Of a stretch of DNA of 64,000 nt, positions 33,871 to 46,400 are shown piece after piece. Source of the DNA: Quercus robur (Eukaryota; Streptophyta; Magnoliopsida; Fagales; Fagaceae). The DNA lies in assembly GCF_932294415.1 (NCBI RefSeq), contig NC_065539.1, forward strand, positions 47,344,501 to 47,408,500. The letters run 5' to 3'. The position numbers were made by a program, and so were the translations under genes. The notes beneath the pieces were generated by a model, which made no database searches, was not told the DNA's origin, and was given only the letters and a program-made list of their open reading frames with translations. Within the stretch, counting starts at the first letter, position 1. Each line of letters opens with the position of its first letter.

Positions 33871-35033
33871 GTTCTTGTTTTAGGTTTGAACTCAATTACT
33901 TTAAACTATGCATACATAACTGCATTTTCACTAAACAACCTAATTTGATGAACTATTGTATTTCCTTATTAAGAAACTGTGCTTGTTTCTATAACCCCCT
34001 TTTTATTACAGTTTAGACAGTATCAACCCCTTCCAAGAAAATCAATCTTCTTGGGCTACCAAAAATCTTAACAGCCCAGGAAGATACAATCACATGCACA
34101 TGCAATTTAAAGAAAAAAAAAATAGCGCAGCATTAATTGAGGAAAGGTACTACCATTTTAGACATGGGATATAATTTACTTATAGCATCCACTCAATGAT
34201 AATTGCTCTCTACCATCAGGGCAAGACACCAATTATTTTTTGGTTAGGCAGGATTTGAACCCCATGTCTCTTATTTTAAGACAAGATACTAGTTCCCAAT
34301 TCAAACAAACCAAGATCCTATGAGAATGTCAATTGTTTTCCAATGAGTGAATGTCAACTTGCAGACTAATACAACTTGCACTAGAACCAGAGAAAGTGTG
34401 TGTGTGTGTGTATTGTATTCATGGGAACCAAGGACCACAATATAAACGAATAAGATAATGAAAGGTAAGACACGAAAATTTACTAATACAAACAAGAAAA
34501 GGGGGAACAAAATTGATGTGTTCAAAAAAAAATTATTTCGAAGAAATCTATGCTAAAAAACTAATGCTGAAATATTGTGCTTCAGTAATGGATCCGAAGG
34601 ATCTAAAATCAATGATATCCAAACACCAAAACCATATATTAGGGAGTTTAGGGTTCCAAATTCATTCAAATACACGAAACAAAAACCTGCAAAAATAAAG
34701 AAAGAAGACAACGAAGTTTGAAATTTCAAACAAAAAAACAAGTTAGAGTTCACACCTTGCCAATCTTGAACTTCATGGAAGCAGTCTCGAGCATCATCTT
34801 CGTTGACATTGCCTCTAAATTGAAAGAACGAGAGAGAGAACGCAACATCTGTTTTTTTTTTTCTTTTTTTTTTCAGCTTTTATACTATAACTTGTTCTAT
34901 TGGTAATCGGTAAGCCACTAAAACTCAGTTAAACAGCCAGGATTAAAACCTTTAGAATTAATGGTCCAGATATGGGTGAGTACCATACCCTCACAAAAAA
35001 CAAGTGGGTACCGTAGAATGACCCCTATAAAAC

Positions 35034-36509
35034 AAAAAGATAAAAATCGCTAAACATAAATTTGTAGTTCGTTCAACCTATTCAATAAAAATAATCTCTA
35101 ATTTCATTTTTTCCTAAAAACTGGTACCAAGAAAAATATTGTGGTTGTCAATTCTCTTTGATGGTGATGATAGTTATATTCTTTTTAGCTTTGAAGTTAC
35201 AACAATTTTACTCTCCTTAGTGACTTGACTCACAATTGTAGCAAATATTCAAGTTATCACTTTATTAGTTTTTGTATAATTTAAATTTTTTAGTGACCAC
35301 TCTAAAAAAAATTCTTAGAGCCGCCACTGGGCACTACCTCAAAGCAACTTGGTGTAAACTTAAATGGTTACCCAACTTCAAATCAAATTGAATATTGAAT
35401 TCGGAAGTGAGATGAAACCTAACCTTAAAAAATGAACCTAAAAAATCTTAGTATTAGATTCGTTATTTTGTGTGTTCGGTTTGGACATGGGTTTTTTTCG
35501 TTGTGTTTAAATTTACGTGGTGACCACTCTTTAATTACCCTTGCTATGTACATTCTCATTAAATCATTGTGTTTCCGAGTGGTCAAAATATTTGCTGCGG
35601 AAATTACATTACTGTGAAATTCAAATTGTGAATACCGAGGGGTCAAAGTACAAAGCGTTAAAAGATGAAACTTAAAAGTGAAAGAACAAGAGAATTTGAG
35701 AGATCACCGAGAGAGTCTATAAACTACTAATGCATAGAGCTATTTGAGGCTACCACGAGAGACAGAATTCTATGTGAGAGCTGCCGCTACAGTATAGGCA
35801 CCACTCGGTAAAGTTTTTATTTGATTATTTATTTTATTTTATTTTTTTAAATGAGGTGTGTATATGGATTTGTTCATTCTTCATTGCTAGGTCTCATTAG
35901 ACTCTTTTAACTATTTTAGTAATTGACAAACACACAAATCTCGAATTAGGATGAATATAAAATTTTGAAATAATAATAATAAAAATAAAAATAAAAAGCT
36001 AATGCATAACAAATCCAACTTCTTGAGTTATCTACATAGGTTTGGTGGTTATACTAAACCATTATTTCTTCTTTCAAAACAATCTTTTGAGTTTTCAAAG
36101 GGTGTTTGGATTTGGTAAAAACTGTGTTATATAACTTAGTTTTCATCACCCATAATCCAAAACACATGGGCTCCACATCATTTCTACTTGTTTGGCTTGA
36201 TTTTCTTCCTCACTTTCCATCATGCATAACTCAAAAAAATGAGTTAGTGTGAGTGAAAATGAGAACAAAATTTTGGTATTTCCAAATCATGGATTATGAG
36301 TTACAGAGGCAATGTTGTAATTCTCTAGTGTCAGAGCAATAATGCTCACCAACGGGCAAAAGTACTGTTCATTACCATTTTTTTGTTTTTCCCGCATTTC
36401 TCTCTTCTCTTTCACTCCAGTCTCCTTGTTCTTGTTTTAATTTTCATAGTTCATACATCTAAAATGTGAAAACAAAGAAAAAGAAAAAATAATTTGAATA
36501 AACAAAAGA
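35034..36509. other. Intergenic, with a hAT-type right end
   Basis: At 35317-35329 agagccgccactg matches the right end of the hAT element at 15998. A mate may lie at 13838 on the other side of the outer MULE. Near 36100 gggtgtttggatttgg resembles the start of a common plant MITE, but no second end was fixed. No gene seen. Confidence 0.4.
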
Positions 36510-36700
36510 GAAATCTTATGTCAACAACATTTTTATAATATTTTCACAAAAAATTATAAGTAACAGGCTGTTGCGGGTTGTTATTGGTAGGTAAGAAGAT
36601 AATTTCAATAGTAGGTTTAAATTAGAGTTAATAACAGCTTACCGCCTATAATTTATTATGAAAGTGTTGTAAAAAAGTTGTGGATGTAACACACCTCTGA
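36510..36700. repeat. MITE-like element, copy 3 of 3
   Basis: Ends ttatgtcaacaacattttta and the inverse block aaaaagttgtggatgtaaca; interior words ttgttattggtaggtaag and agagttaataacag match the other two copies. Confidence 0.6.
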
Positions 36701-36777
36701 ACAATAAGCAACCTATGCAATTAATTATCTACTATGCCCTATGTCATACAACCAAAAGACTTTTGTAGGTATGGCTT

Positions 36778-38070
36778 TTTTTTTTTTTTTTTTGGGGGGG
36801 GGGGGTGGGGGTAGAAAACGTTGCTTATATAGAAAAACTGAGGAGGAAATTTAGTTACAGAGTTCAAAGGGCATACCCTCTCAATACAACCCTCTCATAA
36901 TACAACCCTATACAATCATGAAGGAGAAGTAAAGAAAAGTCCACAGGAGAACTATGAAGTAGACAAAAGTCTTGGTTAGTGCTCGATCCCTTTTTAGCCA
37001 GTAAGTCCGCACACTTGTTGGCTTCACGAAAGCAGTACTTCATCTTCACCTGAGGAATCTGGTTGATGAAGGTTCTACAATCCATGATAAGAAAAGCATG
37101 ACGTAAATTATAATTAAAATCTTCCATCACCCACCCAAGAATAACTCTAGTATCAACTTCAATTTCAACGGCCAACAAGTTTAAATTAACACAAAGCATA
37201 AGTCCATCCCTTAAAGCTCATAGTTCTACCTCTACACTGGTTGTTACCCATATGGAGCCGGTAAAGCCTTTCACTCAATTCCCTTTGTCATCCCGGATTA
37301 ATCCAGCACCACCTGCCATACCCGGGTTGCCTAGGGAGGACCCATCCATATTAAGCTTATACCAGCCGGGGTCAGGTTTGCTCCACCTTACATTAATAGA
37401 GTGCTTCCTTTTTCCCATGACAGATCTAGCGGCACAGAATAGGAATTCAGTAGCAGCGGCTTGGACTTCCTTAAGAAGCTCATGATTAGGGCGCGAACTC
37501 TTAAAAACTATTTTGTTTCTGTGCAGGGACGGAACCAGGATTCATACCTGGGGGGGCCAAAGCTTAAAACCAAAAAAAATTTTATGAAAATAAAAACTAA
37601 CATCTATTTCATATTCAACAAAATACTACATACAAAATAAGTATTTCTTAAACATTTCATATTATAAACACATCAACAAAGTATAACATACAAAATAAGT
37701 GTTTCTTATTTTGTACGTGATTTTTGTTTAGTCCATATTTATTTTTTTATTTTGTTTTTGTAGTTAAAGGGGCATGAATTTTATTTATTTATTTATTTTC
37801 TTGTAGGTCAATATCTAAATATTTTAGAGGAGGAGAGACAAATATATATATAAGGGCAAATCTTATTTTTTTTATACTAGTTTTTTTTTTTTTTTTTTGG
37901 TTGGGGTGGGGGGTTGGGGGAGGGGGGGGGGGGGGGGGGGGCAATGGCCCCCCTCTGCCCCAACGTAGATCCGTCCCTATTTCTGTGGAGCCAAAGACTC
38001 CAAACTGCGAATGGGAAGAAGGTCTTCCAAGGGCCAGGTTCAACCCAAGGGCTAGGTATGGCATTTAAAA
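36778..38070 (-). pseudogene. LINE 3' fragment with RNase H domain
   Basis: On the minus strand the reading runs FAVWSLWLHRNKIVF, then KPDPGWYKLNMDGSSLGNPG, GAGLIRDDKGN and REANKCADLLAKKG. This is the end of a plant LINE polyprotein: the tail of the RT region followed by an RNase H domain with the DGS and the late Asp. A poly-A tail (T-run at about 36778-36798) closes it. The 5' part is missing, as is usual for LINEs. Two in-frame stops lie in the RNase H part, and a hAT element (37524-37979) splits the frame at HRN/KIV. Confidence 0.8.
37524..37979. mobile_element. Non-autonomous hAT element in LINE
   Basis: 456 bp with ends CAGGGACGGAACC and, reverse-complemented, TAGGGACGGATC. The perfect 8-bp target duplication TTTCTGTG lies at 37516-37523 and 37980-37987. 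Removing one duplication copy and the element restores the LINE reading frame across the site. It has G-runs near both ends and no transposase. Confidence 0.9.
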
Positions 38071-39012
38071 CACGTCTGTATGTGCTTGTTAATTTTTTCA
38101 ATTGCTTTTGTGCAATTGGTGCTTATTTTGTTCTCTTATGTTAGAAGTGACATTTTTACCATAAAATAAAATAAAATAAAAAATGTTCACAAGCAGGTTT
38201 CACTTAGTCGTAGACAACGAATTACTAGCAATTTTATTAAGATGTAATGGCTATTGAACTATTTATTTTAGATAGAATGACTCTTACATTGAATCATGAA
38301 ACTCATTAGAGTGAGTTAGGGCCAAATATTTTCTGAGAATTATCTCATGGTATGTCGGGTTCACAGATGTCAGATAGGGACTACATGACTACAAACAAAC
38401 CCGTCCATTTTTGGTATTTACTTTCCAAATTATTGCTAAGGCTGTTGATTTGCAAATATAAAGAGAGGTTTAAACTCTTAAATAGAGATGAGTAAATTCT
38501 AATTTACCATCTTTTAATTTGGACATATCACAATTTAATTCAATTTTTTTTTATTACAACATTTGTGCCCCTAAAGATAGACTATACTAAAACCATTAGG
38601 ACTATGTTAAAATGAACATATTCTATATGTTGTGGATAATAAACCTTCTCATCTTGTTCTTATTCTTAGGAATTCTTCTTCCAATTCCTCTTCTACAAAA
38701 AATAGTCTTTGATCTAACCCATAAAAAAAAAAAAAACTATTTATAATATATATTATAAAAATTGGATCTTAAAATTGATAGATGCATGTTACAATGACAA
38801 GTATTCATTTTCAAAGCATACTACAATAACAAATAGCAACTTCCTATATTTAATCGGTATGATATGGATAAACAATGTCACATGTCAACAAATTATTTGT
38901 ATATATCAATATGTTTGCTATAATACTAGCATATGTGGCATAAAATTTAAAATTTTGAGTGAAGTAAATGCATTTCTTTAGTATGGTATTTATGTTAACA
39001 TTTTTATTCTTA
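38071..39012. other. AT-rich intergenic
   Basis: No open frame with recognisable content, no repeat structure apart from short A-rich tracts. Confidence 0.6.
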
Positions 39013-39020
39013 TTTATGAC

Positions 39021-39482
39021 CATAGTTGTCAAAACGTGAATTGTATTGTGAATCGATTTTTTATTTTTTCGTATCGTGTATCGTATCGTAAGATACACAA
39101 ACACTTAATAAAATTTATAAAAAATTATAAATATACATACATAAATGGTATATTCATTATAAATTTTAACTAATAACTAATTTATTCATCACTTATGTAA
39201 TAATATTTAACAAGCTAACTAAATAAATCAAACTAGCATTTGCTCATAACATACACATTCAAATTACTTAAATTCAAAAGTGATAATATATTACAAATGA
39301 CCCAAAAATAATAATTTATTTTCATCATATTCATCAAATTACCTAGTCAACCCCATCTAAGTCAATGCTATTATCATGTTTATAATTTTGCAAATGTATT
39401 TCTTTTTTAAAATTTTCTTCATCGTCATTCGTCATTAACATTTACAATCTCTTCTTGTTCTTTTTATTTTAATAATTATATC

Positions 39483-39515
<33 letters not shown>

Positions 39516-39914
39516 TTTGGCATTTTAGTTTCTTGGACTTGTAACAATAATGATAAAAAAAATTAAAAAATAATTTTAAATATTAAAGTGAAAGATGTAG
39601 TCCAATTTTAGGAGAGAGGGGAAAAAATTTATAAATATGTTATTTTAGTAGGAAAAATTAAGGAAACTAATAATTGTGTATTAAAAACAAGTCTAACAAT
39701 TTGTTAGATTCAAATAAAAGTACAAATTTTAACAAAAATCTTATTTTAAAGTATTTGTTTATGTATCATACGATACGTACGATTTTATGATATGATACGA
39801 TTTATACGATACATAGACTATATTGTACAATTTATGAGCACTTACAATACGCCGATATGATACGGAACTTTTTATATACGATACGATACATATCGTACAA
39901 TATTGACAACTATG
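39021..39914. mobile_element. hAT-like element with GATACG-rich ends
   Basis: 894 bp with the 12-bp inverted ends CATAGTTGTCAA and TTGACAACTATG, and the perfect 8-bp target duplication TTTATGAC (39013-39020 and 39915-39922). Both subterminal regions are full of GATACGA or TCGTATC words: several near 39070-39100, and more than ten near 39765-39900. Such subterminal clusters are typical transposase binding sites in hAT elements. There is no transposase; the middle is AT-rich with a (TA)n tract near 39485. Confidence 0.85.
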
Positions 39915-39922
39915 TTTATGAC

Positions 39923-40433
39923 CATTAAATCTTAATTTTTCATTTGCTTTTCTTTTTATTTTCCTAACCATTCCCCTTCTAAAGGTTATTCCAGTATTTC
40001 ACTATTTTGTTCTAAAAAAACTATTTCGTTTAAAATTACTTTAATTGAGTAATATATTTGTAATCTAATTATCATAGCTAGATATTAGATATTATAAAAG
40101 TTGGATTCCAAAATTGGAGAAGGTATTTATTATCAAACTAGCATTTGAGAAAAAGTTAATAATTTGCATTCATCATAATTTGAGATTACTACATTTTTAA
40201 TCACAAAAATACCTAGGCATGTGATGAGTGTTATATGTTTGTGGGTGAAATAATTTTTTCATCATACGCCTAGATATTTTTGTTATTGGAAAATGTAGAA
40301 ATCCAAATTATAATGGATGTAAATTATTAACTTTTTCCCAAAAAAATAGAAGAGCGTTTGAGCACGCGCATGAGTGCGTGCTCAGAGGCTAGTATGCACT
40401 TAAATATAAACACAATCTTTCATAGAAATAAAC
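39923..40433. other. Intergenic
   Basis: AT-rich, no gene or repeat recognised apart from a short imperfect duplication of aatttgcattcatcataatt near 40160 and 40310 in opposite orientation. Confidence 0.5.
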
Positions 40434-43400
40434 TGTTAACCTGTATTATGTTGTGGGCTTTAAGTCCAATTAGATTACTTGTATAGTACATATTCTTGTA
40501 CTACACTCTTACTTGTACTGCACACAGTACCACACACATATGCCTCCTATATAAAGGCATTTATGTATATTCTTTTACCATGAAATACAATACTACAGAT
40601 TTCAGTATTTCTAACATGGTATCAGAGCCACTGCTCTGACCTTTTCTTAGCAGTCTTGTCTTTATTGGTGTTATTCCATTCTCAACATTGCTTCCACCGT
40701 CATAACAGTCATTGCAACCTCTTGCCATTGAACCTCCAACGTCTTCTAGCTATTGTCTTTGGGTTCTGGACCTACAGCCGCTGTCGTTAAGGAGTCCTAC
40801 ACTGCATAGACAACTGCACGTGTCGTCAACGTCGTAAATATTGTTTCGATCACATTTCTGTAGGTATCACTGAGATCGTCTTGTGCCGATCTACACCTTG
40901 GTGGAAGCCTTGCAGTCATCGGAGACCACACGCGCCGCCCAAAGCTTCTGCGTCAAAGCCCATGCGCCGTCCTTAGCTCCAGCTGACGTCACCCGTGACA
41001 TCATTAGTGCCACTTCAGCCCTAGCTTACGTTAGCATCCAGTCATCTGCTGACGTCAGTGCCACGTCATCTTGCTGATATCATCCAATGACCGTTGATCG
41101 AGTTGACTTTGACCGTTGACTTTTGTAGTCCAAGTTCCCCTTACCTAGTTTTTTGCGTAGATTTCATTTTTGCAGTTTGTTTTTGTATATTGTGTCTCTA
41201 TATGGATAAAAATGATATTTTTCTTCCTTGCCCTATCAATACTATATTGGAAGGGAATAAGAATTACTTTTCTTGGTCTCAAGCTATATGCAGTTTTTTT
41301 AAGGGTCGTATGTGCTGGCATTATTGTACTAGTACAATTACTATTCTTGTCAAGGGAGCGAGTGAAGAAGATGCTGCTTTCCTTGGTCGCATGATTGAAT
41401 GGGATAGTCACAACCACATGATCCTCACATGGATTCGAAACACTTCCATTTCCTCCATCTCCAATATGTTGGGCAGCTTTGATGATGCAAAATCATCATG
41501 GGATATTTTGGCCAAAAGGTACTCCACTACTCACGGATCCATGAAATATCAGTTAGTGGTTGAATTGCATCAACTTAGGCAAGAACCAGGGCAGTCCATC
41601 AATGACTACTATGATCAGCTTCGCTTTATTTGGGACCAAATTGACCTTTTTGATCCAACTTGGGCATGCTCAAAGGATGCTCAGTAATATGCTTCCATTA
41701 GAGATGAATTTCACCTCTATGAATTCCATTAGAGATGAATTTCACCTCTATGAATTCCTGATGTTAGCTTCTTAATCGCAGTCTTACTCCCTCTCTTGAT
41801 ACTGTTATGAACGAGTTGGTTAGAGAAGAAGCTCAGCTTGCAACCCTTCAAGCCTGGAATAAGCTCAATGTTTTGGCTATTACTCCTTCTACTCCACCTA
41901 TAGAGCAACCTCAGCAATCAGGTGATTCCTCTGGCTCTAGCAATCATTGCAAGCAGACCAACAAAAAGTTTTGTAACTATTGCAAGTATCCTGGCCACAC
42001 CATTGAGACTTGTTATCGTCGCAACAAATCTACTGTTGCTGTTGCTAATACTAAGCCTACTCTGCCGATGGCATCCATTTTAGCTGAGTTCCAGTCTTTT
42101 GGATCCATTATCAACCTCTCCTCCACTGAACTACAAGAGATCATAGTTCAGGCTGTTCGTACGGCTGGTAATGCATCTCTTTCCACTACTCTCTCTGTTC
42201 TGTCTGGTAAGTCTCAAACTTGGCTTTTTGATTCTACCTGTTGCAATCACATGATACCTCACTCGTCCTTATTCTCCAAACTTGACCCTGCACCATATCC
42301 TCTAAATATTCATATAGCTGATGGTTCCACCATGCATGAGAATAGTCTAGGTTTTGTTTCGACCTCCAACCTTTCTGTTCCTTAGTCTTCTATGTACCTG
42401 ACCTATCCTATAATTTGTGCTCTGTGGGACAATTAGCTGAACTAGGTTATCGTCTTAGTTTTTACTATTCTGGGTGTAATGTGCAGGATCCGAGGACGGG
42501 GTAAGAGCTTGGGACCGGTCCTAGAGTTGGGTGTATGTTTCCCGTGGACAATCTTCATCTTCCACCTGTTGCTCTTATTTCTATTGCTGCTACAGTTTCT
42601 TCCTTACAATCTCTCGCACTTTAGCATTCTCGTCTTGGTCATGCACCATTTTCTCGGGTATAACAGTTAGCTTTTAAGGGTCTGTTGGGTTTTGTAACAT
42701 CTCGTGGGTTTTTAAAAAAAAAAAAAAAAAAAAAGGGGTAAGTCAGAATTTTTGTGGACCAAAGGTGCCCCCACCTAACCCCACTACCCATCACACAATC
42801 CACTCCCTCTTTTCTCTCTTTGGCCGGTCACTCCCACTCTTATTCTCCTTTTCTTTTTCTTTTTCAGTCAACACAACACACATACACACACTCCTCTCCC
42901 TCACCCTCCCACCGGTACATTCCTCATCATCACCCCTACCATTTTTTCCAGCAAAATCACTAGAAAATCCTCAAGAACATCACATCTTCACACAAGTTAA
43001 TTGAGGTAGAATTTTTAATCTCTTTTGATGAGTATTATGTTCTTGTTTGAGGTTATTTTACCCAAGCTTTAATATTGATTTTCATGTGATTTAAGAGCTT
43101 TGGAAATGATATTCATGTGATATACATATGGGTTTTGGTCTTGGTGGATGTATTTGATGAGTGTGTTCATGATTTTTACAATGTTGGGTATCTAAGGCTT
43201 GTTATGGTGAAAATTTAGGGGTTTTGAGGTATATTTTGTGAAATAAATTGTGAATATAATTTTATGGTTTATTTGGAGCTAGTTTAAGATCTAAATTGTT
43301 TGTTTGAAAGGATATTGTGATTTTGGTGTCATGGGTCTCTTGATGATGTTGTGAAAACCATGTGGAAACTATTTATAAATTATTGAGGTTTTGATGTTAG

Positions 43401-46400
43401 AAATAATACCTTGTATGATTCATAAGTATAATGGGAGTCTATGTCTTGTAAAGTAATTGGTTGAGAAACTTTGGAGATGGAAAATATTATTTGTGAGGCT
43501 AAATCTAGGCTTGCCTAATTTAGTGCTTATTTGGCAATTCCTAATATGTAGCTAGATACAATTTCAAGCTTTGTGCTCATTGTGATAGATTTGCTTGACA
43601 TTGTTTAGGTTCTAGCTAATCTCCCCTTGAAGCTTGGAGAATTAGGATTTTGCGGTTGCTAGGCAAGTAGCTTTTTAATGGGTATTTTTGAAAAACAACC
43701 ATATCTTATAAATATTGTTTTTAGGTCAAACACATTTTGGAAAATTAATGGTGGAACTATGTTTTTCTAAAAGGTGTTGTGTTATGACCCTACTATGTAT
43801 ATGATTATATATGAAAATGCATATTCTTATTGCATATGGGGGATTTGCATGATTTGTTAGCAAAGAAAAGACTAGCATCTTTGATTAAATTCTAGAAAAT
43901 GCGTATATTATGGATTTATTGCATTATTTGCAAAAATATAAAGATGCTTTATCTTGGCCTATGTTATTTGGGAAGTTAATACAAAATCTCTTTGGCAAGA
44001 AATAAGTTGAAGGCATTGAGAACCTTGTGAATATCTTGGGCATTCAAATGTTTTATGAAACTACTTAGAAGTGAAATTATGTATTTTGAATTAAAGTTAT
44101 GTGAGCTCTTTATGTTCTACCCTTGTGTTGTGACATGTGATTACCTAGCTAGATACTATAGTTTGTGTGACATTAGTATCTTAGCACCCGTCTTTGTGAT
44201 GGTTATTAGTTCCGGCTTTGTGTCGGCGATGAGTTCCGGCTTTGTGTCGGCAGTTTAGTTCCGGCTTTGTGTCGGCAATGAGTTCCGGCTTTGTGTCGGC
44301 GATTATCATGTGGCCTTGGGTTGGATTTTCTGGTTTGGAACGGTGTTGTTATTGCTCACAGTATAGTAAGTAGTTTCATGTTGAGATATTTTGAGGAATA
44401 TATAGTATGTAATCTCATGAGAACATTTTGAGAAGCTTTGTGCTGTGTCAATTTATTCATTCTTGTCATATTATTTTTGGGAAATGGTTTTGTAGAAACT
44501 ATTTGGAAACTCCCGAATTAAAAGCATGATTTGTAAATTGTTACCATCATGAAACTTGCATTTCCCCCACCCCCTTTAATTATGCTACTTACTGGGCTTT
44601 GTCTCATTCCATTATTTTTATAACTTTTCAGAGTAGGCAACAATCTTTTGAGACAGCTTTTTGGTGGCTAATAGTAGTTAGACTAACTACTGATGGAGGC
44701 TGAATTTTTTTGTAATGGATATATTAGATGGTGTACATCTTAGTCTAGGCTTGACTCATTCTTTTGTATATTATAGTGGTTATGACTGTATTTCCACTGT
44801 TGGGACAAGCTGTTGTCATGTAATTGTTGTTTTCAGACCTCTATTCTTTTGTGGCCTATGGTCCTTGTAATTAATGCTTAGAGCTCTGACTTACTCTGAA
44901 AGTATATTCTATGGGACGATTATGATAATTCTTGTTGTTGGCACTTGATAAAAATTATGTGGATTGAATTGTCAAAAAGGAAAAATTTACAGGTACTTGA
45001 GACGTCTCTCTCATGTTTTGGACCCTTTGGGGTTTGGGGCGTGACAGGTTTTTTGTCTAAAGACAATTTTGATTGTACTTCATGTCAGTTAGGAAAACAG
45101 CTAGCTTTGCCTTTCAATAACAGTGAATCCATTTCTAATAGTATTTTTGAGTTAATTCATTCTAATGTTTGGGGACCTTCTCCTGTTGCTAGTATTGGTG
45201 GATCTCGATATTTTGTTGTTTTTGTTGATGATTATTCTCGTTACAATTGGATTTTTCCTATGAAATCTCGTTCTGAAATTTTACCAATATACAACAATTT
45301 TGCAAAAATGGTTGAAACCCAATTCTCTAAACGTATCAAAACTTTTCGATTTGATAATGCTCTTGAATATACTCAATATGCATTTCAAGCTCTGTTACAT
45401 TCCTATGGCACTGTACATCATCTAACTTGTCCATGTACCTCTCAACAAAATGGTCGAGCCAAAAGAAAACTTTGTCATATTCTTGACACTGTTCGTGCTC
45501 TTCTTCTTTCTGTCAAAGTTCCTGCCCCATTTTGGGGTGAAGTTGCTCTTCATGCGATTAATCACATTCCAAGCACTGTCATCCATAATCAGACTTTGTA
45601 TAAGTGTCTCTTTGGATCACCCCCTGTCTATCATCACCTTCGCTCCTTTGGATCTGCTTGTTTCGTTCTTTTTCAACCTCATGAGCACAACAAACTTGAG
45701 CCTTGATGTAGACTTTGTTGTTTCCTTGGTTATGGCGAAACTCAAAAAGGGTATAGGTGTTATGATCCTATCTCTCATCGTCTTCATTTTTCTTGTAATG
45801 TTGTCTTTTGGGAACATCGATTGTTTGTTGAACTCTTTCACTTTTGTTCTTCCCTAACTACCTCCTCTATTTTAGATATCTTTCCAGATGAATCTCTTAT
45901 TCCTTCTACAAATACTCTTGATCCTCCTTTGGATTTCTCTATTCAACCTCCAGATATTTTTGATGCTTCTCCTAGACAGGTCGAAGATGAACAGTTTGAT
46001 GACGAGCTACCCCACTTTCACCTCGCCACTTAACTCGGGTAAGATCCATTCCTGCCCATTTACTTGACTATCATTGTTACACTGCCCTTGCTACATTTCA
46101 CGAGCCTTACACCTATTATGAGGCCTCCACTGACCTTTAATGGCAGATTGCAATGAAAGAGGAACTTGATGCATTAACCAAAAACCATACTTGGGATCTG
46201 GTCACTCTTCCTCCTAAACAGTCTGTGGTTGGTTGTAAGTGGATCTATAAGACCAAGACTCGCTCTTATAGGTCCATTGAGAGCTACAAGGCTCGTCTTG
46301 TTGCAAAAGGTTTTACATAGGAGTATGGGATTGATTATGAAGAGACCTTTACTTCAGTTGCTCATATCTCATCTGTTCATGCCTTCTTAGCTGTTGTTGC

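Larger units (their letters stand above)
32157..34809 (-). other. Possible captured host gene ends
   Basis: At 34756-34809 a first exon may be read on the minus strand: a leader rich in CT, ATG, 18 codons (MSTKMMLETASMKFKIGK) and a GT donor (aag/gtgtga). At 32157-32235 a last exon may be read: AG acceptor (ctatgtatag), an open stretch with WQTFGRRLQKKPTHVKDG and a stop. Both lie between the inner MULE and the right end of the outer MULE, in one orientation. I recognise neither. Middle exons were not found, and whether the two belong together is inference. Confidence 0.25.
14346..35024. mobile_element. Giant MULE, about 20.7 kb, with nested insertions
   Basis: The left end reads GGGTAATTCTAGCGTACCCA and the right end, reverse-complemented, GGGTCATTCTACGGTACCCA. 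About 53 bp at each end align at roughly 75% by eye (14346-14398 and 34972-35024). Perfect 9-bp copies of CTATAAAAC flank it (14337-14345 and 35025-35033). This is the Mutator superfamily pattern. The span holds a 92-bp repeat array, a hAT element, a 34-bp array, a complete inner MULE with its own genes, a Copia gag fragment and possible captured host exons. No transposase clearly belonging to this outer element was seen, so it is probably non-autonomous and was enlarged by later insertions. Confidence 0.75.

Noticed and set aside
37914-38144. Gly-rich frame on the plus strand
   Set aside because: Product of the G-run in a hAT element end.
40617-40630. tggtatcagagcca as part of a tRNA gene
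   Set aside because: Only the primer-binding complement of the initiator tRNA 3' end is present, just after the Copia LTR.
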